From Flavobacterium reichenbachii (GTDB lineage: Bacteria > Bacteroidota > Bacteroidia > Flavobacteriales > Flavobacteriaceae), in NCBI RefSeq assembly GCF_002217435.1, contig NZ_MUHF01000024.1, positions 45,813 to 109,812 on the forward strand: 64,000 nt of DNA. Direction: 5' to 3'. How positions within the stretch are numbered: the first letter of the stretch is position 1; every line of letters begins with the position of its first letter. The notes beneath the pieces were generated by a model. That model saw only the letters and a program-made list of their open reading frames with translations. It made no database searches and had not been told where the DNA came from. Made by a program: the position numbers and the translations under genes. Shown in pieces: positions 44,109-51,376 of the stretch.

Positions 44109-45413
44109 ATGAGCACACAAAAATTTTCAACAAACGCATTACACGCAGGACACGATGTAACAAAAAATTCAGGAACCAGAGCAGTGCCAATTTATCAGAC
44201 ATCATCATATGTTTTTAATAATTCAGACCATGCTGCCAATCTATTTGGTCTTGTAGAAGCTGGGTTTATTTATACCCGATTAAATAACCCTACAAATGAT
44301 GTTTTAGAACAGCGTCTTGCTGCGCTCGAAGGCGGTATTGCAGCAGTGGTTACAGCTTCTGGAGCATCAGCAATTTCTACTGCTTTGTTAACCCTGCTAA
44401 GAACTGGAGATCATATTGTGGCTTCAAATAGTTTATATGGAGGGACTTATAATTTATTAAAAGTCACTTTGCCAAGATTAGGAATTACAACAACTTTTGT
44501 TGATCCTTCAAAACCAGAAAATTTCACAAAAGCAGCAAAAGAAAATACAAGAGCATTTTTTGTAGAATCTTTAGGAAATCCAAAATTAGATGTTTTGGAT
44601 TTAAAAAGAATTTCGGCAGAAGCCAAAGCTTTTAAAGTACCCTTTATAGTAGACAATACAGTTGCGACACCTTATTTATTAAATCCAATAAAATATGGTG
44701 CCGATATTGTAATTCACTCATTGACAAAATATATTTCCGGAAACGGAACTTCTTTAGGCGGTGTTATTATCGACGCGGGAAATTTTGACTGGTCTAACGG
44801 AAAATTCCCTGAATTTACAGAACCTGCTGCAGGATATCACGGGTTGGTTTATCACGAAGCGCTGGGAAATGCCGCCTTTATCGCAAAAGCACGAATAGAA
44901 GGTTTACGTGATTTTGGCGCGGCTTTGAGTCCGTTTAATGCTTTTCAGATCATTCAGGGATTAGAAACGCTGCCTATTCGAATCAAGAAACACAGCGAAA
45001 ATGCTTTGGCTCTGGCCGAATGGTTAGAGAAGCAGGAAGAAGTAGTTTGGGTAAATTATCCAGGTTTAAAATCAAATAAATATTTTGATTTAGCCAAAGA
45101 ATATCTTCCTGAAGGACAAAGTGGAGTTATCACTTTTGGCCTAAAAGGAGGTTTTGATGCAGCGAAAAAAGTGGTAGACGAAACAAAATTGTTCTCTCTT
45201 TTGGCCAATATCGGCGATACTAAATCACTTATTATTCACCCTGCGAGTACAACACATCAGCAATTGACAGATGCAGAGCAAATTGAAACAGGAGTTTCTA
45301 AAGATTTGGTTCGTCTTTCTGTCGGAATTGAAGATATCGAAGATTTAATAGCAGATCTTCAGACTGTTTTTGCAAGTGTGACACAATCGCAGTACAGTAT
45401 CAATAAAAATTAG
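44109..45413 (+). CDS. metY: O-acetylhomoserine aminocarboxypropyltransferase (sulfhydrylase)
   Basis: PLP enzyme that makes homocysteine directly from O-acetylhomoserine and sulfide. With the ATG at 44109 (MSTQKFSTNALHAGHDV) it has 434 residues, the longer size typical of MetY rather than MetB. Landmarks are RAVPIYQTSSYVF, YTRLNNPTNDVLEQRLAALEGG, and the PLP lysine in IVIHSLTKYISGNGTSLGG near residue 205. A TTG 69 bases upstream is a poorer start. It lies behind attenuators A and B and the small protein gene, and its acceptor sulfide comes from the cys genes at 58-64 kb. Confidence 0.92.
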   Translation: MSTQKFSTNALHAGHDVTKNSGTRAVPIYQTSSYVFNNSDHAANLFGLVEAGFIYTRLNNPTNDVLEQRLAALEGGIAAVVTASGASAISTALLTLLRTGDHIVASNSLYGGTYNLLKVTLPRLGITTTFVDPSKPENFTKAAKENTRAFFVESLGNPKLDVLDLKRISAEAKAFKVPFIVDNTVATPYLLNPIKYGADIVIHSLTKYISGNGTSLGGVIIDAGNFDWSNGKFPEFTEPAAGYHGLVYHEALGNAAFIAKARIEGLRDFGAALSPFNAFQIIQGLETLPIRIKKHSENALALAEWLEKQEEVVWVNYPGLKSNKYFDLAKEYLPEGQSGVITFGLKGGFDAAKKVVDETKLFSLLANIGDTKSLIIHPASTTHQQLTDAEQIETGVSKDLVRLSVGIEDIEDLIADLQTVFASVTQSQYSINKN

Positions 45414-45439
45414 GTTTTTTTGTTTTTTGTTTGAAAAAT

Positions 45440-45477
45440 TGCCTTTAGCATCGCGATCTGCTAGAGGTGATTTTTTA
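45440..45477 (+). terminator. Intrinsic terminator of metY
   Basis: CCTTTAGCA and TGCTAGAGG (one G-T pair) around an 8-base loop, then TGATTTTTT, 28 bases after metY. Confidence 0.7.
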
Positions 45478-45506
45478 TAATAAAAGCATCCAGTATAAAG
45501 GTTTTG

Positions 45507-45609
45507 AACCATATAAGTAATATAAGTTCATTTTGTAGAGGCGTACTGCAGTGCGTATTAAAATTGTAAACATTGAGAAATTAAGTGAATTTATGTCACT
45601 TATATGGTT
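45507..45609. repeat. MITE-like palindromic element of about 103 bases
   Basis: Perfect 12-base terminal inverted repeats, AACCATATAAGT (45507-45518) and ACTTATATGGTT (45598-45609), extend imperfectly inward for about 12 more bases. The centre holds an imperfect palindrome GCGTACTGCAGTGCGTA. No ORF is present. The form is that of a small non-autonomous repeat or REP-type element. It lies 22 bases upstream of the next gene. Confidence 0.6.
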
Positions 45610-45630
45610 TAATAAATTAAAATAGAAATT

Positions 45631-46719
45631 ATGTCAAAGCTTAAAATAAATATAATTCTTTTCGGAATTGGCAATATCGGCAGTACTTTGATTAATCAGA
45701 TAATAGAAAGTCAGGAGTTTTTTCTGCAGAGTAAAAATATTGATTTTCATTTTCCAATAATAACCAATTCTACGGTAGCTTTTTTTGAAAAAGAAGGCAT
45801 TGGATATTCCTGGGAAACTAATTTTCTCGAGATGGCTGTTCCTTTTAAAGTTCAGGATATTATTGGATTTGCCAAAGAAAACGAATTTGAAAATCTGATT
45901 GCAGTAGATGCTACGGCCAGCGACGAATTGATTGGACATTACAATACATTAATTCAAAACGGATTTAATATCGTAGCGGTAAACAAAAAAGCCAATACAC
46001 TGCCAATTGATTTGTATAAAGAAATACGCGAAAACTTAAAAAGATACGACAAAGAGTTTTTGTATGAAACCTCGGTAGATACTGGATTTCCGGTTTTACA
46101 AACCTTGAGAGATTTATATTATTCGGGAGAAAAAATCACAAAAATACGAGGCGTGTTTTCAGACAATCTCAGTTATGTATTCAATAGATTTTCTGCCGAA
46201 GAAGATTCTTTTTCTTCAGTACTAAAAGATGCCAGTCTGCTTGGTTTAATGCGCTCTACTTTTAAAGAAGATTTGTCGGGAAATGATTCTGCCAGAAAAT
46301 TATTGATTCTTACCAGAGAAATTGGGAAAGACTTTGATCTTGCAGACGTTCATATTAAACCTTTTATTACAGAAGAACATTTGCAGAAAAACGGCGTATT
46401 AAATAAAGAAGCGCTGGATCGATCGTTTAAAATCACTAAAATAACCCAGTCTGAGAATCATGTTTTAAGGTATGTTGGAGAATTTGATGTCGAAAAAAAC
46501 ACGCTCGAAGTCAAGTTAGTTTCAGAACCCGTTTCATCGGCTATTGGCCAGCTCAAAGGATCGGATACAATTTTTGAAATTTATACTAAGTCTTATGCCA
46601 ATGTACCTATTGTGATCAAAAGTGCTTCGGCATGCAAACAGGCAATTTCTCGCGGTATCATAAGCGATATATTAAAAGTGGCTGAAAAAATTAAAAATAA
46701 AGAAGCGGTCCTGCTTTAA
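45631..46719 (+). CDS. Homoserine dehydrogenase-like protein, catalytic residues altered
   Basis: A 362-residue stand-alone homologue of the homoserine dehydrogenase half of the ThrA encoded at 48891. The NAD(P)-binding start is kept (GIGNIGSTLINQI), as are NKKANT, GENDSARK-like SGNDSARKLLIL, and the C-terminal LKGSDTIFEIYT. But the substrate loop reads GLMRSTFKEDL where ThrA has GYTEPDPREDL, so the conserved Glu and Asp are gone. GVFSGTLSY has become GVFSDNLSY and GAGLP has become DTGFP. It is probably not an ordinary homoserine dehydrogenase; a regulatory or new role is possible. Confidence 0.75.
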   Translation: MSKLKINIILFGIGNIGSTLINQIIESQEFFLQSKNIDFHFPIITNSTVAFFEKEGIGYSWETNFLEMAVPFKVQDIIGFAKENEFENLIAVDATASDELIGHYNTLIQNGFNIVAVNKKANTLPIDLYKEIRENLKRYDKEFLYETSVDTGFPVLQTLRDLYYSGEKITKIRGVFSDNLSYVFNRFSAEEDSFSSVLKDASLLGLMRSTFKEDLSGNDSARKLLILTREIGKDFDLADVHIKPFITEEHLQKNGVLNKEALDRSFKITKITQSENHVLRYVGEFDVEKNTLEVKLVSEPVSSAIGQLKGSDTIFEIYTKSYANVPIVIKSASACKQAISRGIISDILKVAEKIKNKEAVLL

Positions 46720-46888
46720 AATTAAAAATAAAGTTCTTTGATAAATTGATTTGTGGAAAATTAGAAGTGCTAAATTATCAAAAAGTAGGTTTTAACTTAT
46801 TTTTTAGTCAACAAAATTTTTGTAAGATGTTTTTTGTTGTGATTATTTAGGATTTTATCGTTTTTTGTAATTAAATTCTTGATTATTA

Positions 46889-46920
46889 TTTGTCTATTAA
46901 AAAAAAATATTGCATATTTG
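46889..46920 (+). promoter_or_regulatory. Promoter of leader C
   Basis: TTTG at 46889-46892, 20-base spacer, CATATTTG at 46913-46920. The spacing and the C at the first -7 position match the promoter of leader A. The leader ORF begins 25 bases later. Confidence 0.6.
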
Positions 46921-46945
46921 TTATACCCAAAAACTACTAATCAAA

Positions 46946-47014
46946 ATGAATTTAAATGCCTGCAAAATGTTTTGTGTCATTTCGGTTTTAACCGTTGGGA
47001 TGTGTGTTGCTTAA
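46946..47014 (+). CDS. Leader peptide C (Met/Cys-containing attenuator ORF, 22 residues)
   Basis: A 22-codon ORF with Met at 1, 8 and 19 and Cys at 6, 10 and 20. CKMFC at residues 6-10 matches CNMSC at the same positions of leader A. A hairpin CGGT-TTTA-ACCG (46983-46994) parallels the CGGA-GATT-TCCG of leader A, with a compensating base-pair swap. Just after it, TTGGGA (46995-47000) and TTGCT (47007-47011) can pair with TCCCAA and AGCAA around the 5' arm of the terminator, giving an antiterminator. The arrangement fits translation-coupled attenuation. Confidence 0.7.
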   Translation: MNLNACKMFCVISVLTVGMCVA

Positions 47015-47038
47015 AAGTTGAAAAACAAAAAATATAGC

Positions 47039-47069
47039 AAAGCCTCCCAATTATTTTGAGAGGCTTTTT
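47039..47069 (+). terminator. Attenuator terminator C
   Basis: AAAGCCTC (47039-47046) and GAGGCTTT (47060-47067) with a 13-base loop and a T run. Confidence 0.8.
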
Positions 47070-47081
47070 AAATTATACCTA

Positions 47082-47180
47082 ATGAAAGAATTAAAAAATA
47101 GTAATAAATCACAGATGAATGCATCCTTCCAGATGAAGCAGATGTTTAACGTCGCACTTATTCGTGTGCGCGTCTGTTGA
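47082..47180 (+). CDS. Leader peptide D (attenuator ORF, 32 residues)
   Basis: A 32-codon ORF beginning 12 bases after terminator C, with Met at 1, 12, 18 and 21 and a final Cys; a shorter version could start at the ATG at 47115. Amino acid bias is weaker than in leader B, but the RNA elements match it: AGCAGA pairs with TCTGTT, ATACTAAAAG after the stop pairs with CTTTTGGTAT in the terminator arm (10 pairs, one G-U), and the terminator stem is the same. An inner hairpin (CGCAC with GTGCG, extended by CG/CG) lies within the ORF. I read it as the homologue of leader B. Confidence 0.65.
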   Translation: MKELKNSNKSQMNASFQMKQMFNVALIRVRVC

Positions 47181-47212
47181 TACTAAAAGAATATATAGTT
47201 TTTAAAAAACTT

Positions 47213-47249
47213 AAACCCTTTTGGTATTGTGATCCAAAAGGGTTTTTTT
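47213..47249 (+). terminator. Attenuator terminator D
   Basis: AAACCCTTTTGG (47213-47224) and CCAAAAGGGTTT (47234-47245) form a perfect 12-base-pair stem with a T run. The stem is the same as in terminator B, while the loop differs. Confidence 0.88.
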
Positions 47250-47323
47250 ATTTCAATTACTAAGCATAACAATAAACAAATTATAAAAATTACAAAACGA
47301 TAATAAACTTAAACTTAAATATC

Positions 47324-47527
47324 ATGAGCAAATTGAACTACTTAACAAAAACAGTTTCTAGTCTTAAAAACTTAAGAACAAAAAGAAACAATCCGCCCCC
47401 GACAACAAATGAATTGGCACATCCAAGATTTGGTATTGCAGAGGCAGATAAAGGCGCAGAGAAAAAAGCACCCAATTCTTTATTGTTCTTAATGTATTCA
47501 AAAGAGAATGAAACACTTTTTATTTAA
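47324..47527 (+). CDS. Small protein downstream of attenuator D, paralogue of the one at 43840
   Basis: A 67-residue product, basic in its first third (SLKNLRTKRNNPPPTTNE) and ending SLLFLMYSKENETLFI, which matches the C-terminus of the small protein at 43840. It starts 74 bases after terminator D. A separate promoter and SAM-I riboswitch lie between it and metX, so it may form its own unit governed by leaders C and D. Function unknown; no family recognised. Confidence 0.6.
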   Translation: MSKLNYLTKTVSSLKNLRTKRNNPPPTTNELAHPRFGIAEADKGAEKKAPNSLLFLMYSKENETLFI

Positions 47528-47658
47528 TTCAAAAGAAGTATATAAAATAGGATAAAATCCGCATAATTTTACTGGGCAGTTTGTTCGGTAATTTTCTGCG
47601 TACAATAGTTTCAGTTTTGTAAGATGTTTAAAGAAATACGGAATCACTTCCGATAAAA

Positions 47659-47690
47659 TTTGTTTGTTTAAGAAATTAGTAGTTAATTTG
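47659..47690 (+). promoter_or_regulatory. Promoter of the SAM-I leader and metX-thrA
   Basis: TTTG at 47659-47662, 20-base spacer, TTAATTTG at 47683-47690 (one mismatch to TAnnTTTG). It lies about 30 bases upstream of the SAM-I aptamer. Confidence 0.5.
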
Positions 47691-47719
47691 CATCTTTAAG
47701 TTCAAAAACGTATTGAAAT

Positions 47720-47823
47720 GTTATAAAGAAAGGACGAGGGATTAGACCCGATGAATCCTTAGCAACCCTTCGTTAATTCGAAGAAGGTGCTGCATTCTAC
47801 CACGCTCAACGTGGAAAGATAAC
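47720..47823 (+). promoter_or_regulatory. SAM-I (S-box) riboswitch upstream of metX-thrA
   Basis: The S-box core is plain. P1 is GTTAT with ATAAC (47720-47724 and 47819-47823). P2 is GGATT with AATCC around AGACCCGATG. The conserved GCAACCC follows, then P3 CTTCG with CGAAG, AAGGTGCTGCATTCTACC, P4 CCACG with CGTGG, and GAAAGATAAC. Downstream, CTTTCTTT (47853-47860) could pair with AAAGAAAG (47725-47732) as an alternative fold. I see no T-run terminator, so control may be at translation of metX. High SAM should lower expression by family expectation. Confidence 0.93.
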
Positions 47824-47905
47824 AACAAGAATTTTTCTAGTTATACTCTAGACTTTCTTTCTAATATTTCCAGATACAAATCAAGATAATACACAGATTT
47901 GAAAA

Positions 47906-48889
47906 TTGGAAAATATACCAAACACTATCAACATACATAATTTCACCACAGAAAATGGTGCAATTTATCATACATTACCCTTAAGTTTTACTACTGCTGG
48001 TTTGCCTCTGCATAGTGCGCCTATTGTTTTGGTAAATCATGCCCTAACAGGAAACGCAGAAGTTACGGGCGAAAATGGCTGGTGGAATGACCTAATTGGA
48101 CATGGTAAAACTATTGATACTTCTGTTTATACCATTTTAGCTTTTGATATTCCCGGAAACGGAAGCAGCTCTTTCTTAATCGAAAATTACCTTGACTTTA
48201 CTGCCAGAGATGCTGCCCGAATTTTTATTGAAGGAATAAAAGCTTTAAATATTGAAAAACTTTTTGCCATTATCGGAGGTTCTGTTGGCGGCGGAATTGC
48301 CTGGGAAATATTGGCTTTAGAACCAAACATTACAGAAAATCTTATTCCGATTGCAAGCGACTGGAAGTCTACAGACTGGCTCATTGCCAACTGTTATCTA
48401 CAGGAAAAAATTCTAAATAATTCTTCAAAACCAATAGAAGATGCTAGAATTCACGCCATGCTGTGTTATCGATCTCCAGAATCATTCAAAGAAAAATTTC
48501 AGCGTACGGTCAATCAGGATCTTTTGATTTTTAATATCGAAAGCTGGCTGGCACATCACGGAAAAAAACTGCAAAAAAGATATCAGCTTTCTTCTTATAA
48601 ATTAATGAATCAATTGCTTAAAACAATTGACATTACCAGAAACAGCGAAAGTTTTGAAAACTTATTGGCGCAGACTAACGCATCCATTCACATTATCGGC
48701 ATTAATTCGGATTTGTTTTTTACAGCAAAAGAAAACGTAGAAACCTATGAAGAATTGAAGAAATTTAAAGATAATGTTTTTTACAGCGAAATAGATTCGG
48801 TTCACGGACATGACGCTTTTTTAATCGAGTACAAACAATTAGATCATTTACTTGCCGATATCTTTAAGGCAGAAACAATAAAGAAATAA
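47906..48889 (+). CDS. metX: Homoserine O-acetyltransferase-family alpha/beta hydrolase
   Basis: Probably acetylates homoserine for methionine synthesis. The 327-residue alpha/beta-hydrolase shows VNHALTGNAEVTGENGWWND near residue 43, the nucleophile elbow IIGGSVGGGIAWEI near residue 119, the acid region GINSDLFFTAKEN near residue 271 and the catalytic His in GHDAFLIEY near residue 300. The frame has a TGA immediately upstream and no early ATG, so TTG at 47906 is the likely start. It sits 82 bases after a SAM-I riboswitch, and thrA follows after 1 base. Confidence 0.87.
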   Translation: MENIPNTINIHNFTTENGAIYHTLPLSFTTAGLPLHSAPIVLVNHALTGNAEVTGENGWWNDLIGHGKTIDTSVYTILAFDIPGNGSSSFLIENYLDFTARDAARIFIEGIKALNIEKLFAIIGGSVGGGIAWEILALEPNITENLIPIASDWKSTDWLIANCYLQEKILNNSSKPIEDARIHAMLCYRSPESFKEKFQRTVNQDLLIFNIESWLAHHGKKLQKRYQLSSYKLMNQLLKTIDITRNSESFENLLAQTNASIHIIGINSDLFFTAKENVETYEELKKFKDNVFYSEIDSVHGHDAFLIEYKQLDHLLADIFKAETIKK

Positions 48890-48890
48890 A

Positions 48891-51305
48891 ATGAAAGTAT
48901 TAAAATTTGGAGGTAAATCATTATCAAACGGAGAAGGACTTAACAAAGTTGTCTCGATTATTACAGATAAAGTAAATCAAGGTGAAAAAATTGCCGTTGT
49001 TGTTTCTGCACGCGGAAATGCTACAGATGAGCTGGAGTTTATTTTAAGCATTGCTGCAAAAAACGGCAGTTATAAAGAATTATTAGAAAATTTTAAAAAA
49101 TACCAGATTTCAGATTATCCGCAAGTTGATTTATCAGAAGAATTTAATGTTTTAGACAAGCTTTTTGAAGGAGTAAGCCTGATTGGCGATTACAGCAATA
49201 AAATTAAAGATCAGATTTTGGCCAAAGGTGAATTACTTTCGGCTAAATTATTGACCGCTATTTTGATCGAAAAAGGAATTCCTGCCAATTTTGTGGATAC
49301 TAGAAATTTATTAAAAACAGATTCTAAATTTGGCGACGCACAGCCTTTAGAACAGCTTTCTAAGAAAAATGTTGTCAATTATTTTAAAGAACATAACGGA
49401 GAAACGGTTAATATAGTTACAGGCTTCATTGGCTCTAACAACAACAACGACACAACTACTTTGGGTAGAAATGGCAGTAACTATACCGCTTCGTTAATCG
49501 CTAATTATTTGAATGCCGAAGAGCTTCAGAATTTTACACACGTTGACGGAATTTATACTGCAAATCCGGATTTGGTGGCAGATGCAAAAAAAATAGAATA
49601 TTTGTCTTTTAATGAAGCAAATGAGCTGGCAAACTTTGGAGCAACAATTCTGCATGCCAAAACGATAATTCCGTTGTTGGAAAAAAATATTCCGCTGCGA
49701 ATTTTAAATACATTCAACCACGAAAATAGAGGTACATTAATCACCTCAGATTCTACAAAAGAGGGAATTAAAACACTTTCTGTCTTAGAAAATGTTTCTC
49801 TTGTAAATCTTGAAGGACGCGGATTACTTGGAAAAGCGGGTGTAGATGCCCGAATTTTTAAAGTAATGGGCGATCATAATATCAGCGTGAGTATTATTTC
49901 GCAAGGATCTTCAGAAAGAGGAATTGGATTGGTTGTAGCAACTGAAAAAGCGACAACAGCAATGGTTGAATTAGAAAAAGAGTTCGAAAATGACTTTTAT
50001 TCTAAAGATGTAAATCAGATTACGGTTACGGATAATGTATCAGTAATCTCTATTATCGGCCAGGATTTGAGCACCTTCCATAAACCTTATACTGCTTTAA
50101 TCAAAAATAAAATTGTTCCGATTTTGTTCAATAACACTGTTACGGGTAAAAACGTGAGTTTGGTTGTTAAGAAATCAGAGCTTAATAAAGCATTAAATGT
50201 AATTCATGGTGAGATTTTTGGAGTTTCTAAAAAAATCAATATTGCCATTATCGGACACGGATTAGTGGGCGGAACGTTGATTAATCAGATTTTAGAATCG
50301 GCTTCAGCTATTGAAAAGCGTAAAGATATTAAACTGAATGTTTTTGCTATTGCCAATTCTAAAAAGGTTCTCTTAAACAAATACGGTGTTACCAAAAATT
50401 GGAAAAACGAGATTGAAACCAAAGGTGAAGAGTATACAATTAAGGACATTATTGCTTATGCGAATGAACATCATTTAGAAAACTTAATTGCCGTAGATAA
50501 TACTGCAAGTGCATCTTTCGTAGAAAATTATATTCCGCTTGTAGAAAGCAGTTTTGATTTGATTTCTTCTAATAAAGTGGCCAATACATTAAGTTATGGT
50601 TTCTACAAAGACTTGAGAAACGCATTACTGGAAAATCAAAAAAATTATTTGTACGAAACCAATGTTGGCGCAGGTCTTCCATTAATTGACACCATAAAAT
50701 TATTGCACCTTTCTGGAGAAAATATCACCAAAATAAAAGGAGTTTTCTCTGGAACATTAAGTTATTTATTTAATAATTTCTCTGCAAAAGATGCGCCGTT
50801 CAGTCAGATTTTGCAGGAAGCAATTGATAACGGATATACAGAACCAGACCCGCGTGAGGATTTATGCGGTAATGACGTTGGAAGAAAATTGCTGATTTTG
50901 GCAAGAGAATTAGATCTGCAGAATGAGTTTGAAGAAATCTCAATTCAGAATTTAATTCCGGAACACTTACGTGAAGGAAGTGCTGGCGATTTCTTGACGA
51001 AATTAAAAGAATTTGACCCGATTTATGCTAAAATAAAAGCCGATCAACAGCCAAATCATGTTTTGAGATATATTGGTGAATTGTCTGGTGATTTGCAGAA
51101 TGACAAAGGAAATCTTGAAGTAAAATTAGTTTCAGTGCCATCAGATACTGCTTTGGGTGGTTTAAAAGGTTCTGATTCTTTCTTCGAAATTTATACAGAA
51201 TCGTACGGCGATCGTCCAATCGTTATTCAGGGAGCCGGAGCCGGTTCTGCAGTAACAGCAAGAGGCGTTTTTGGAGATATTTTAAGATTGTCCGATAAAG
51301 GATAA
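48891..51305 (+). CDS. thrA: Bifunctional aspartokinase / homoserine dehydrogenase
   Basis: Catalyses the first and third steps from aspartate to homoserine. The 804-residue fusion has an aspartokinase domain (about 1-290), an ACT-type regulatory region (about 300-445, GLLGKAGVDARIFKVMGDHN) and a homoserine dehydrogenase domain (about 465-804: GHGLVGGTLINQI, SSNKVANT, GVFSGTLSYLF, GYTEPDPREDLCGND). The kinase opens KFGGKSL, with Lys where most aspartokinases have Thr in KFGGTS. It is 1 base after metX under the SAM-I riboswitch, so it likely feeds methionine rather than threonine synthesis. Confidence 0.93.
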   Translation: MKVLKFGGKSLSNGEGLNKVVSIITDKVNQGEKIAVVVSARGNATDELEFILSIAAKNGSYKELLENFKKYQISDYPQVDLSEEFNVLDKLFEGVSLIGDYSNKIKDQILAKGELLSAKLLTAILIEKGIPANFVDTRNLLKTDSKFGDAQPLEQLSKKNVVNYFKEHNGETVNIVTGFIGSNNNNDTTTLGRNGSNYTASLIANYLNAEELQNFTHVDGIYTANPDLVADAKKIEYLSFNEANELANFGATILHAKTIIPLLEKNIPLRILNTFNHENRGTLITSDSTKEGIKTLSVLENVSLVNLEGRGLLGKAGVDARIFKVMGDHNISVSIISQGSSERGIGLVVATEKATTAMVELEKEFENDFYSKDVNQITVTDNVSVISIIGQDLSTFHKPYTALIKNKIVPILFNNTVTGKNVSLVVKKSELNKALNVIHGEIFGVSKKINIAIIGHGLVGGTLINQILESASAIEKRKDIKLNVFAIANSKKVLLNKYGVTKNWKNEIETKGEEYTIKDIIAYANEHHLENLIAVDNTASASFVENYIPLVESSFDLISSNKVANTLSYGFYKDLRNALLENQKNYLYETNVGAGLPLIDTIKLLHLSGENITKIKGVFSGTLSYLFNNFSAKDAPFSQILQEAIDNGYTEPDPREDLCGNDVGRKLLILARELDLQNEFEEISIQNLIPEHLREGSAGDFLTKLKEFDPIYAKIKADQQPNHVLRYIGELSGDLQNDKGNLEVKLVSVPSDTALGGLKGSDSFFEIYTESYGDRPIVIQGAGAGSAVTARGVFGDILRLSDKG

Positions 51306-51376
51306 AAGTGGTTTTGATAGTAAAATGTGCAGAAAGAAAAATCTTAACTTTACATTTTAATAATTAAATATAAAGT

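Noticed and set aside
47115..47180. Shorter start for leader D
   Set aside because: Possible, but the ATG at 47082 is in frame and directly follows terminator C. I annotated the longer form and noted the alternative.
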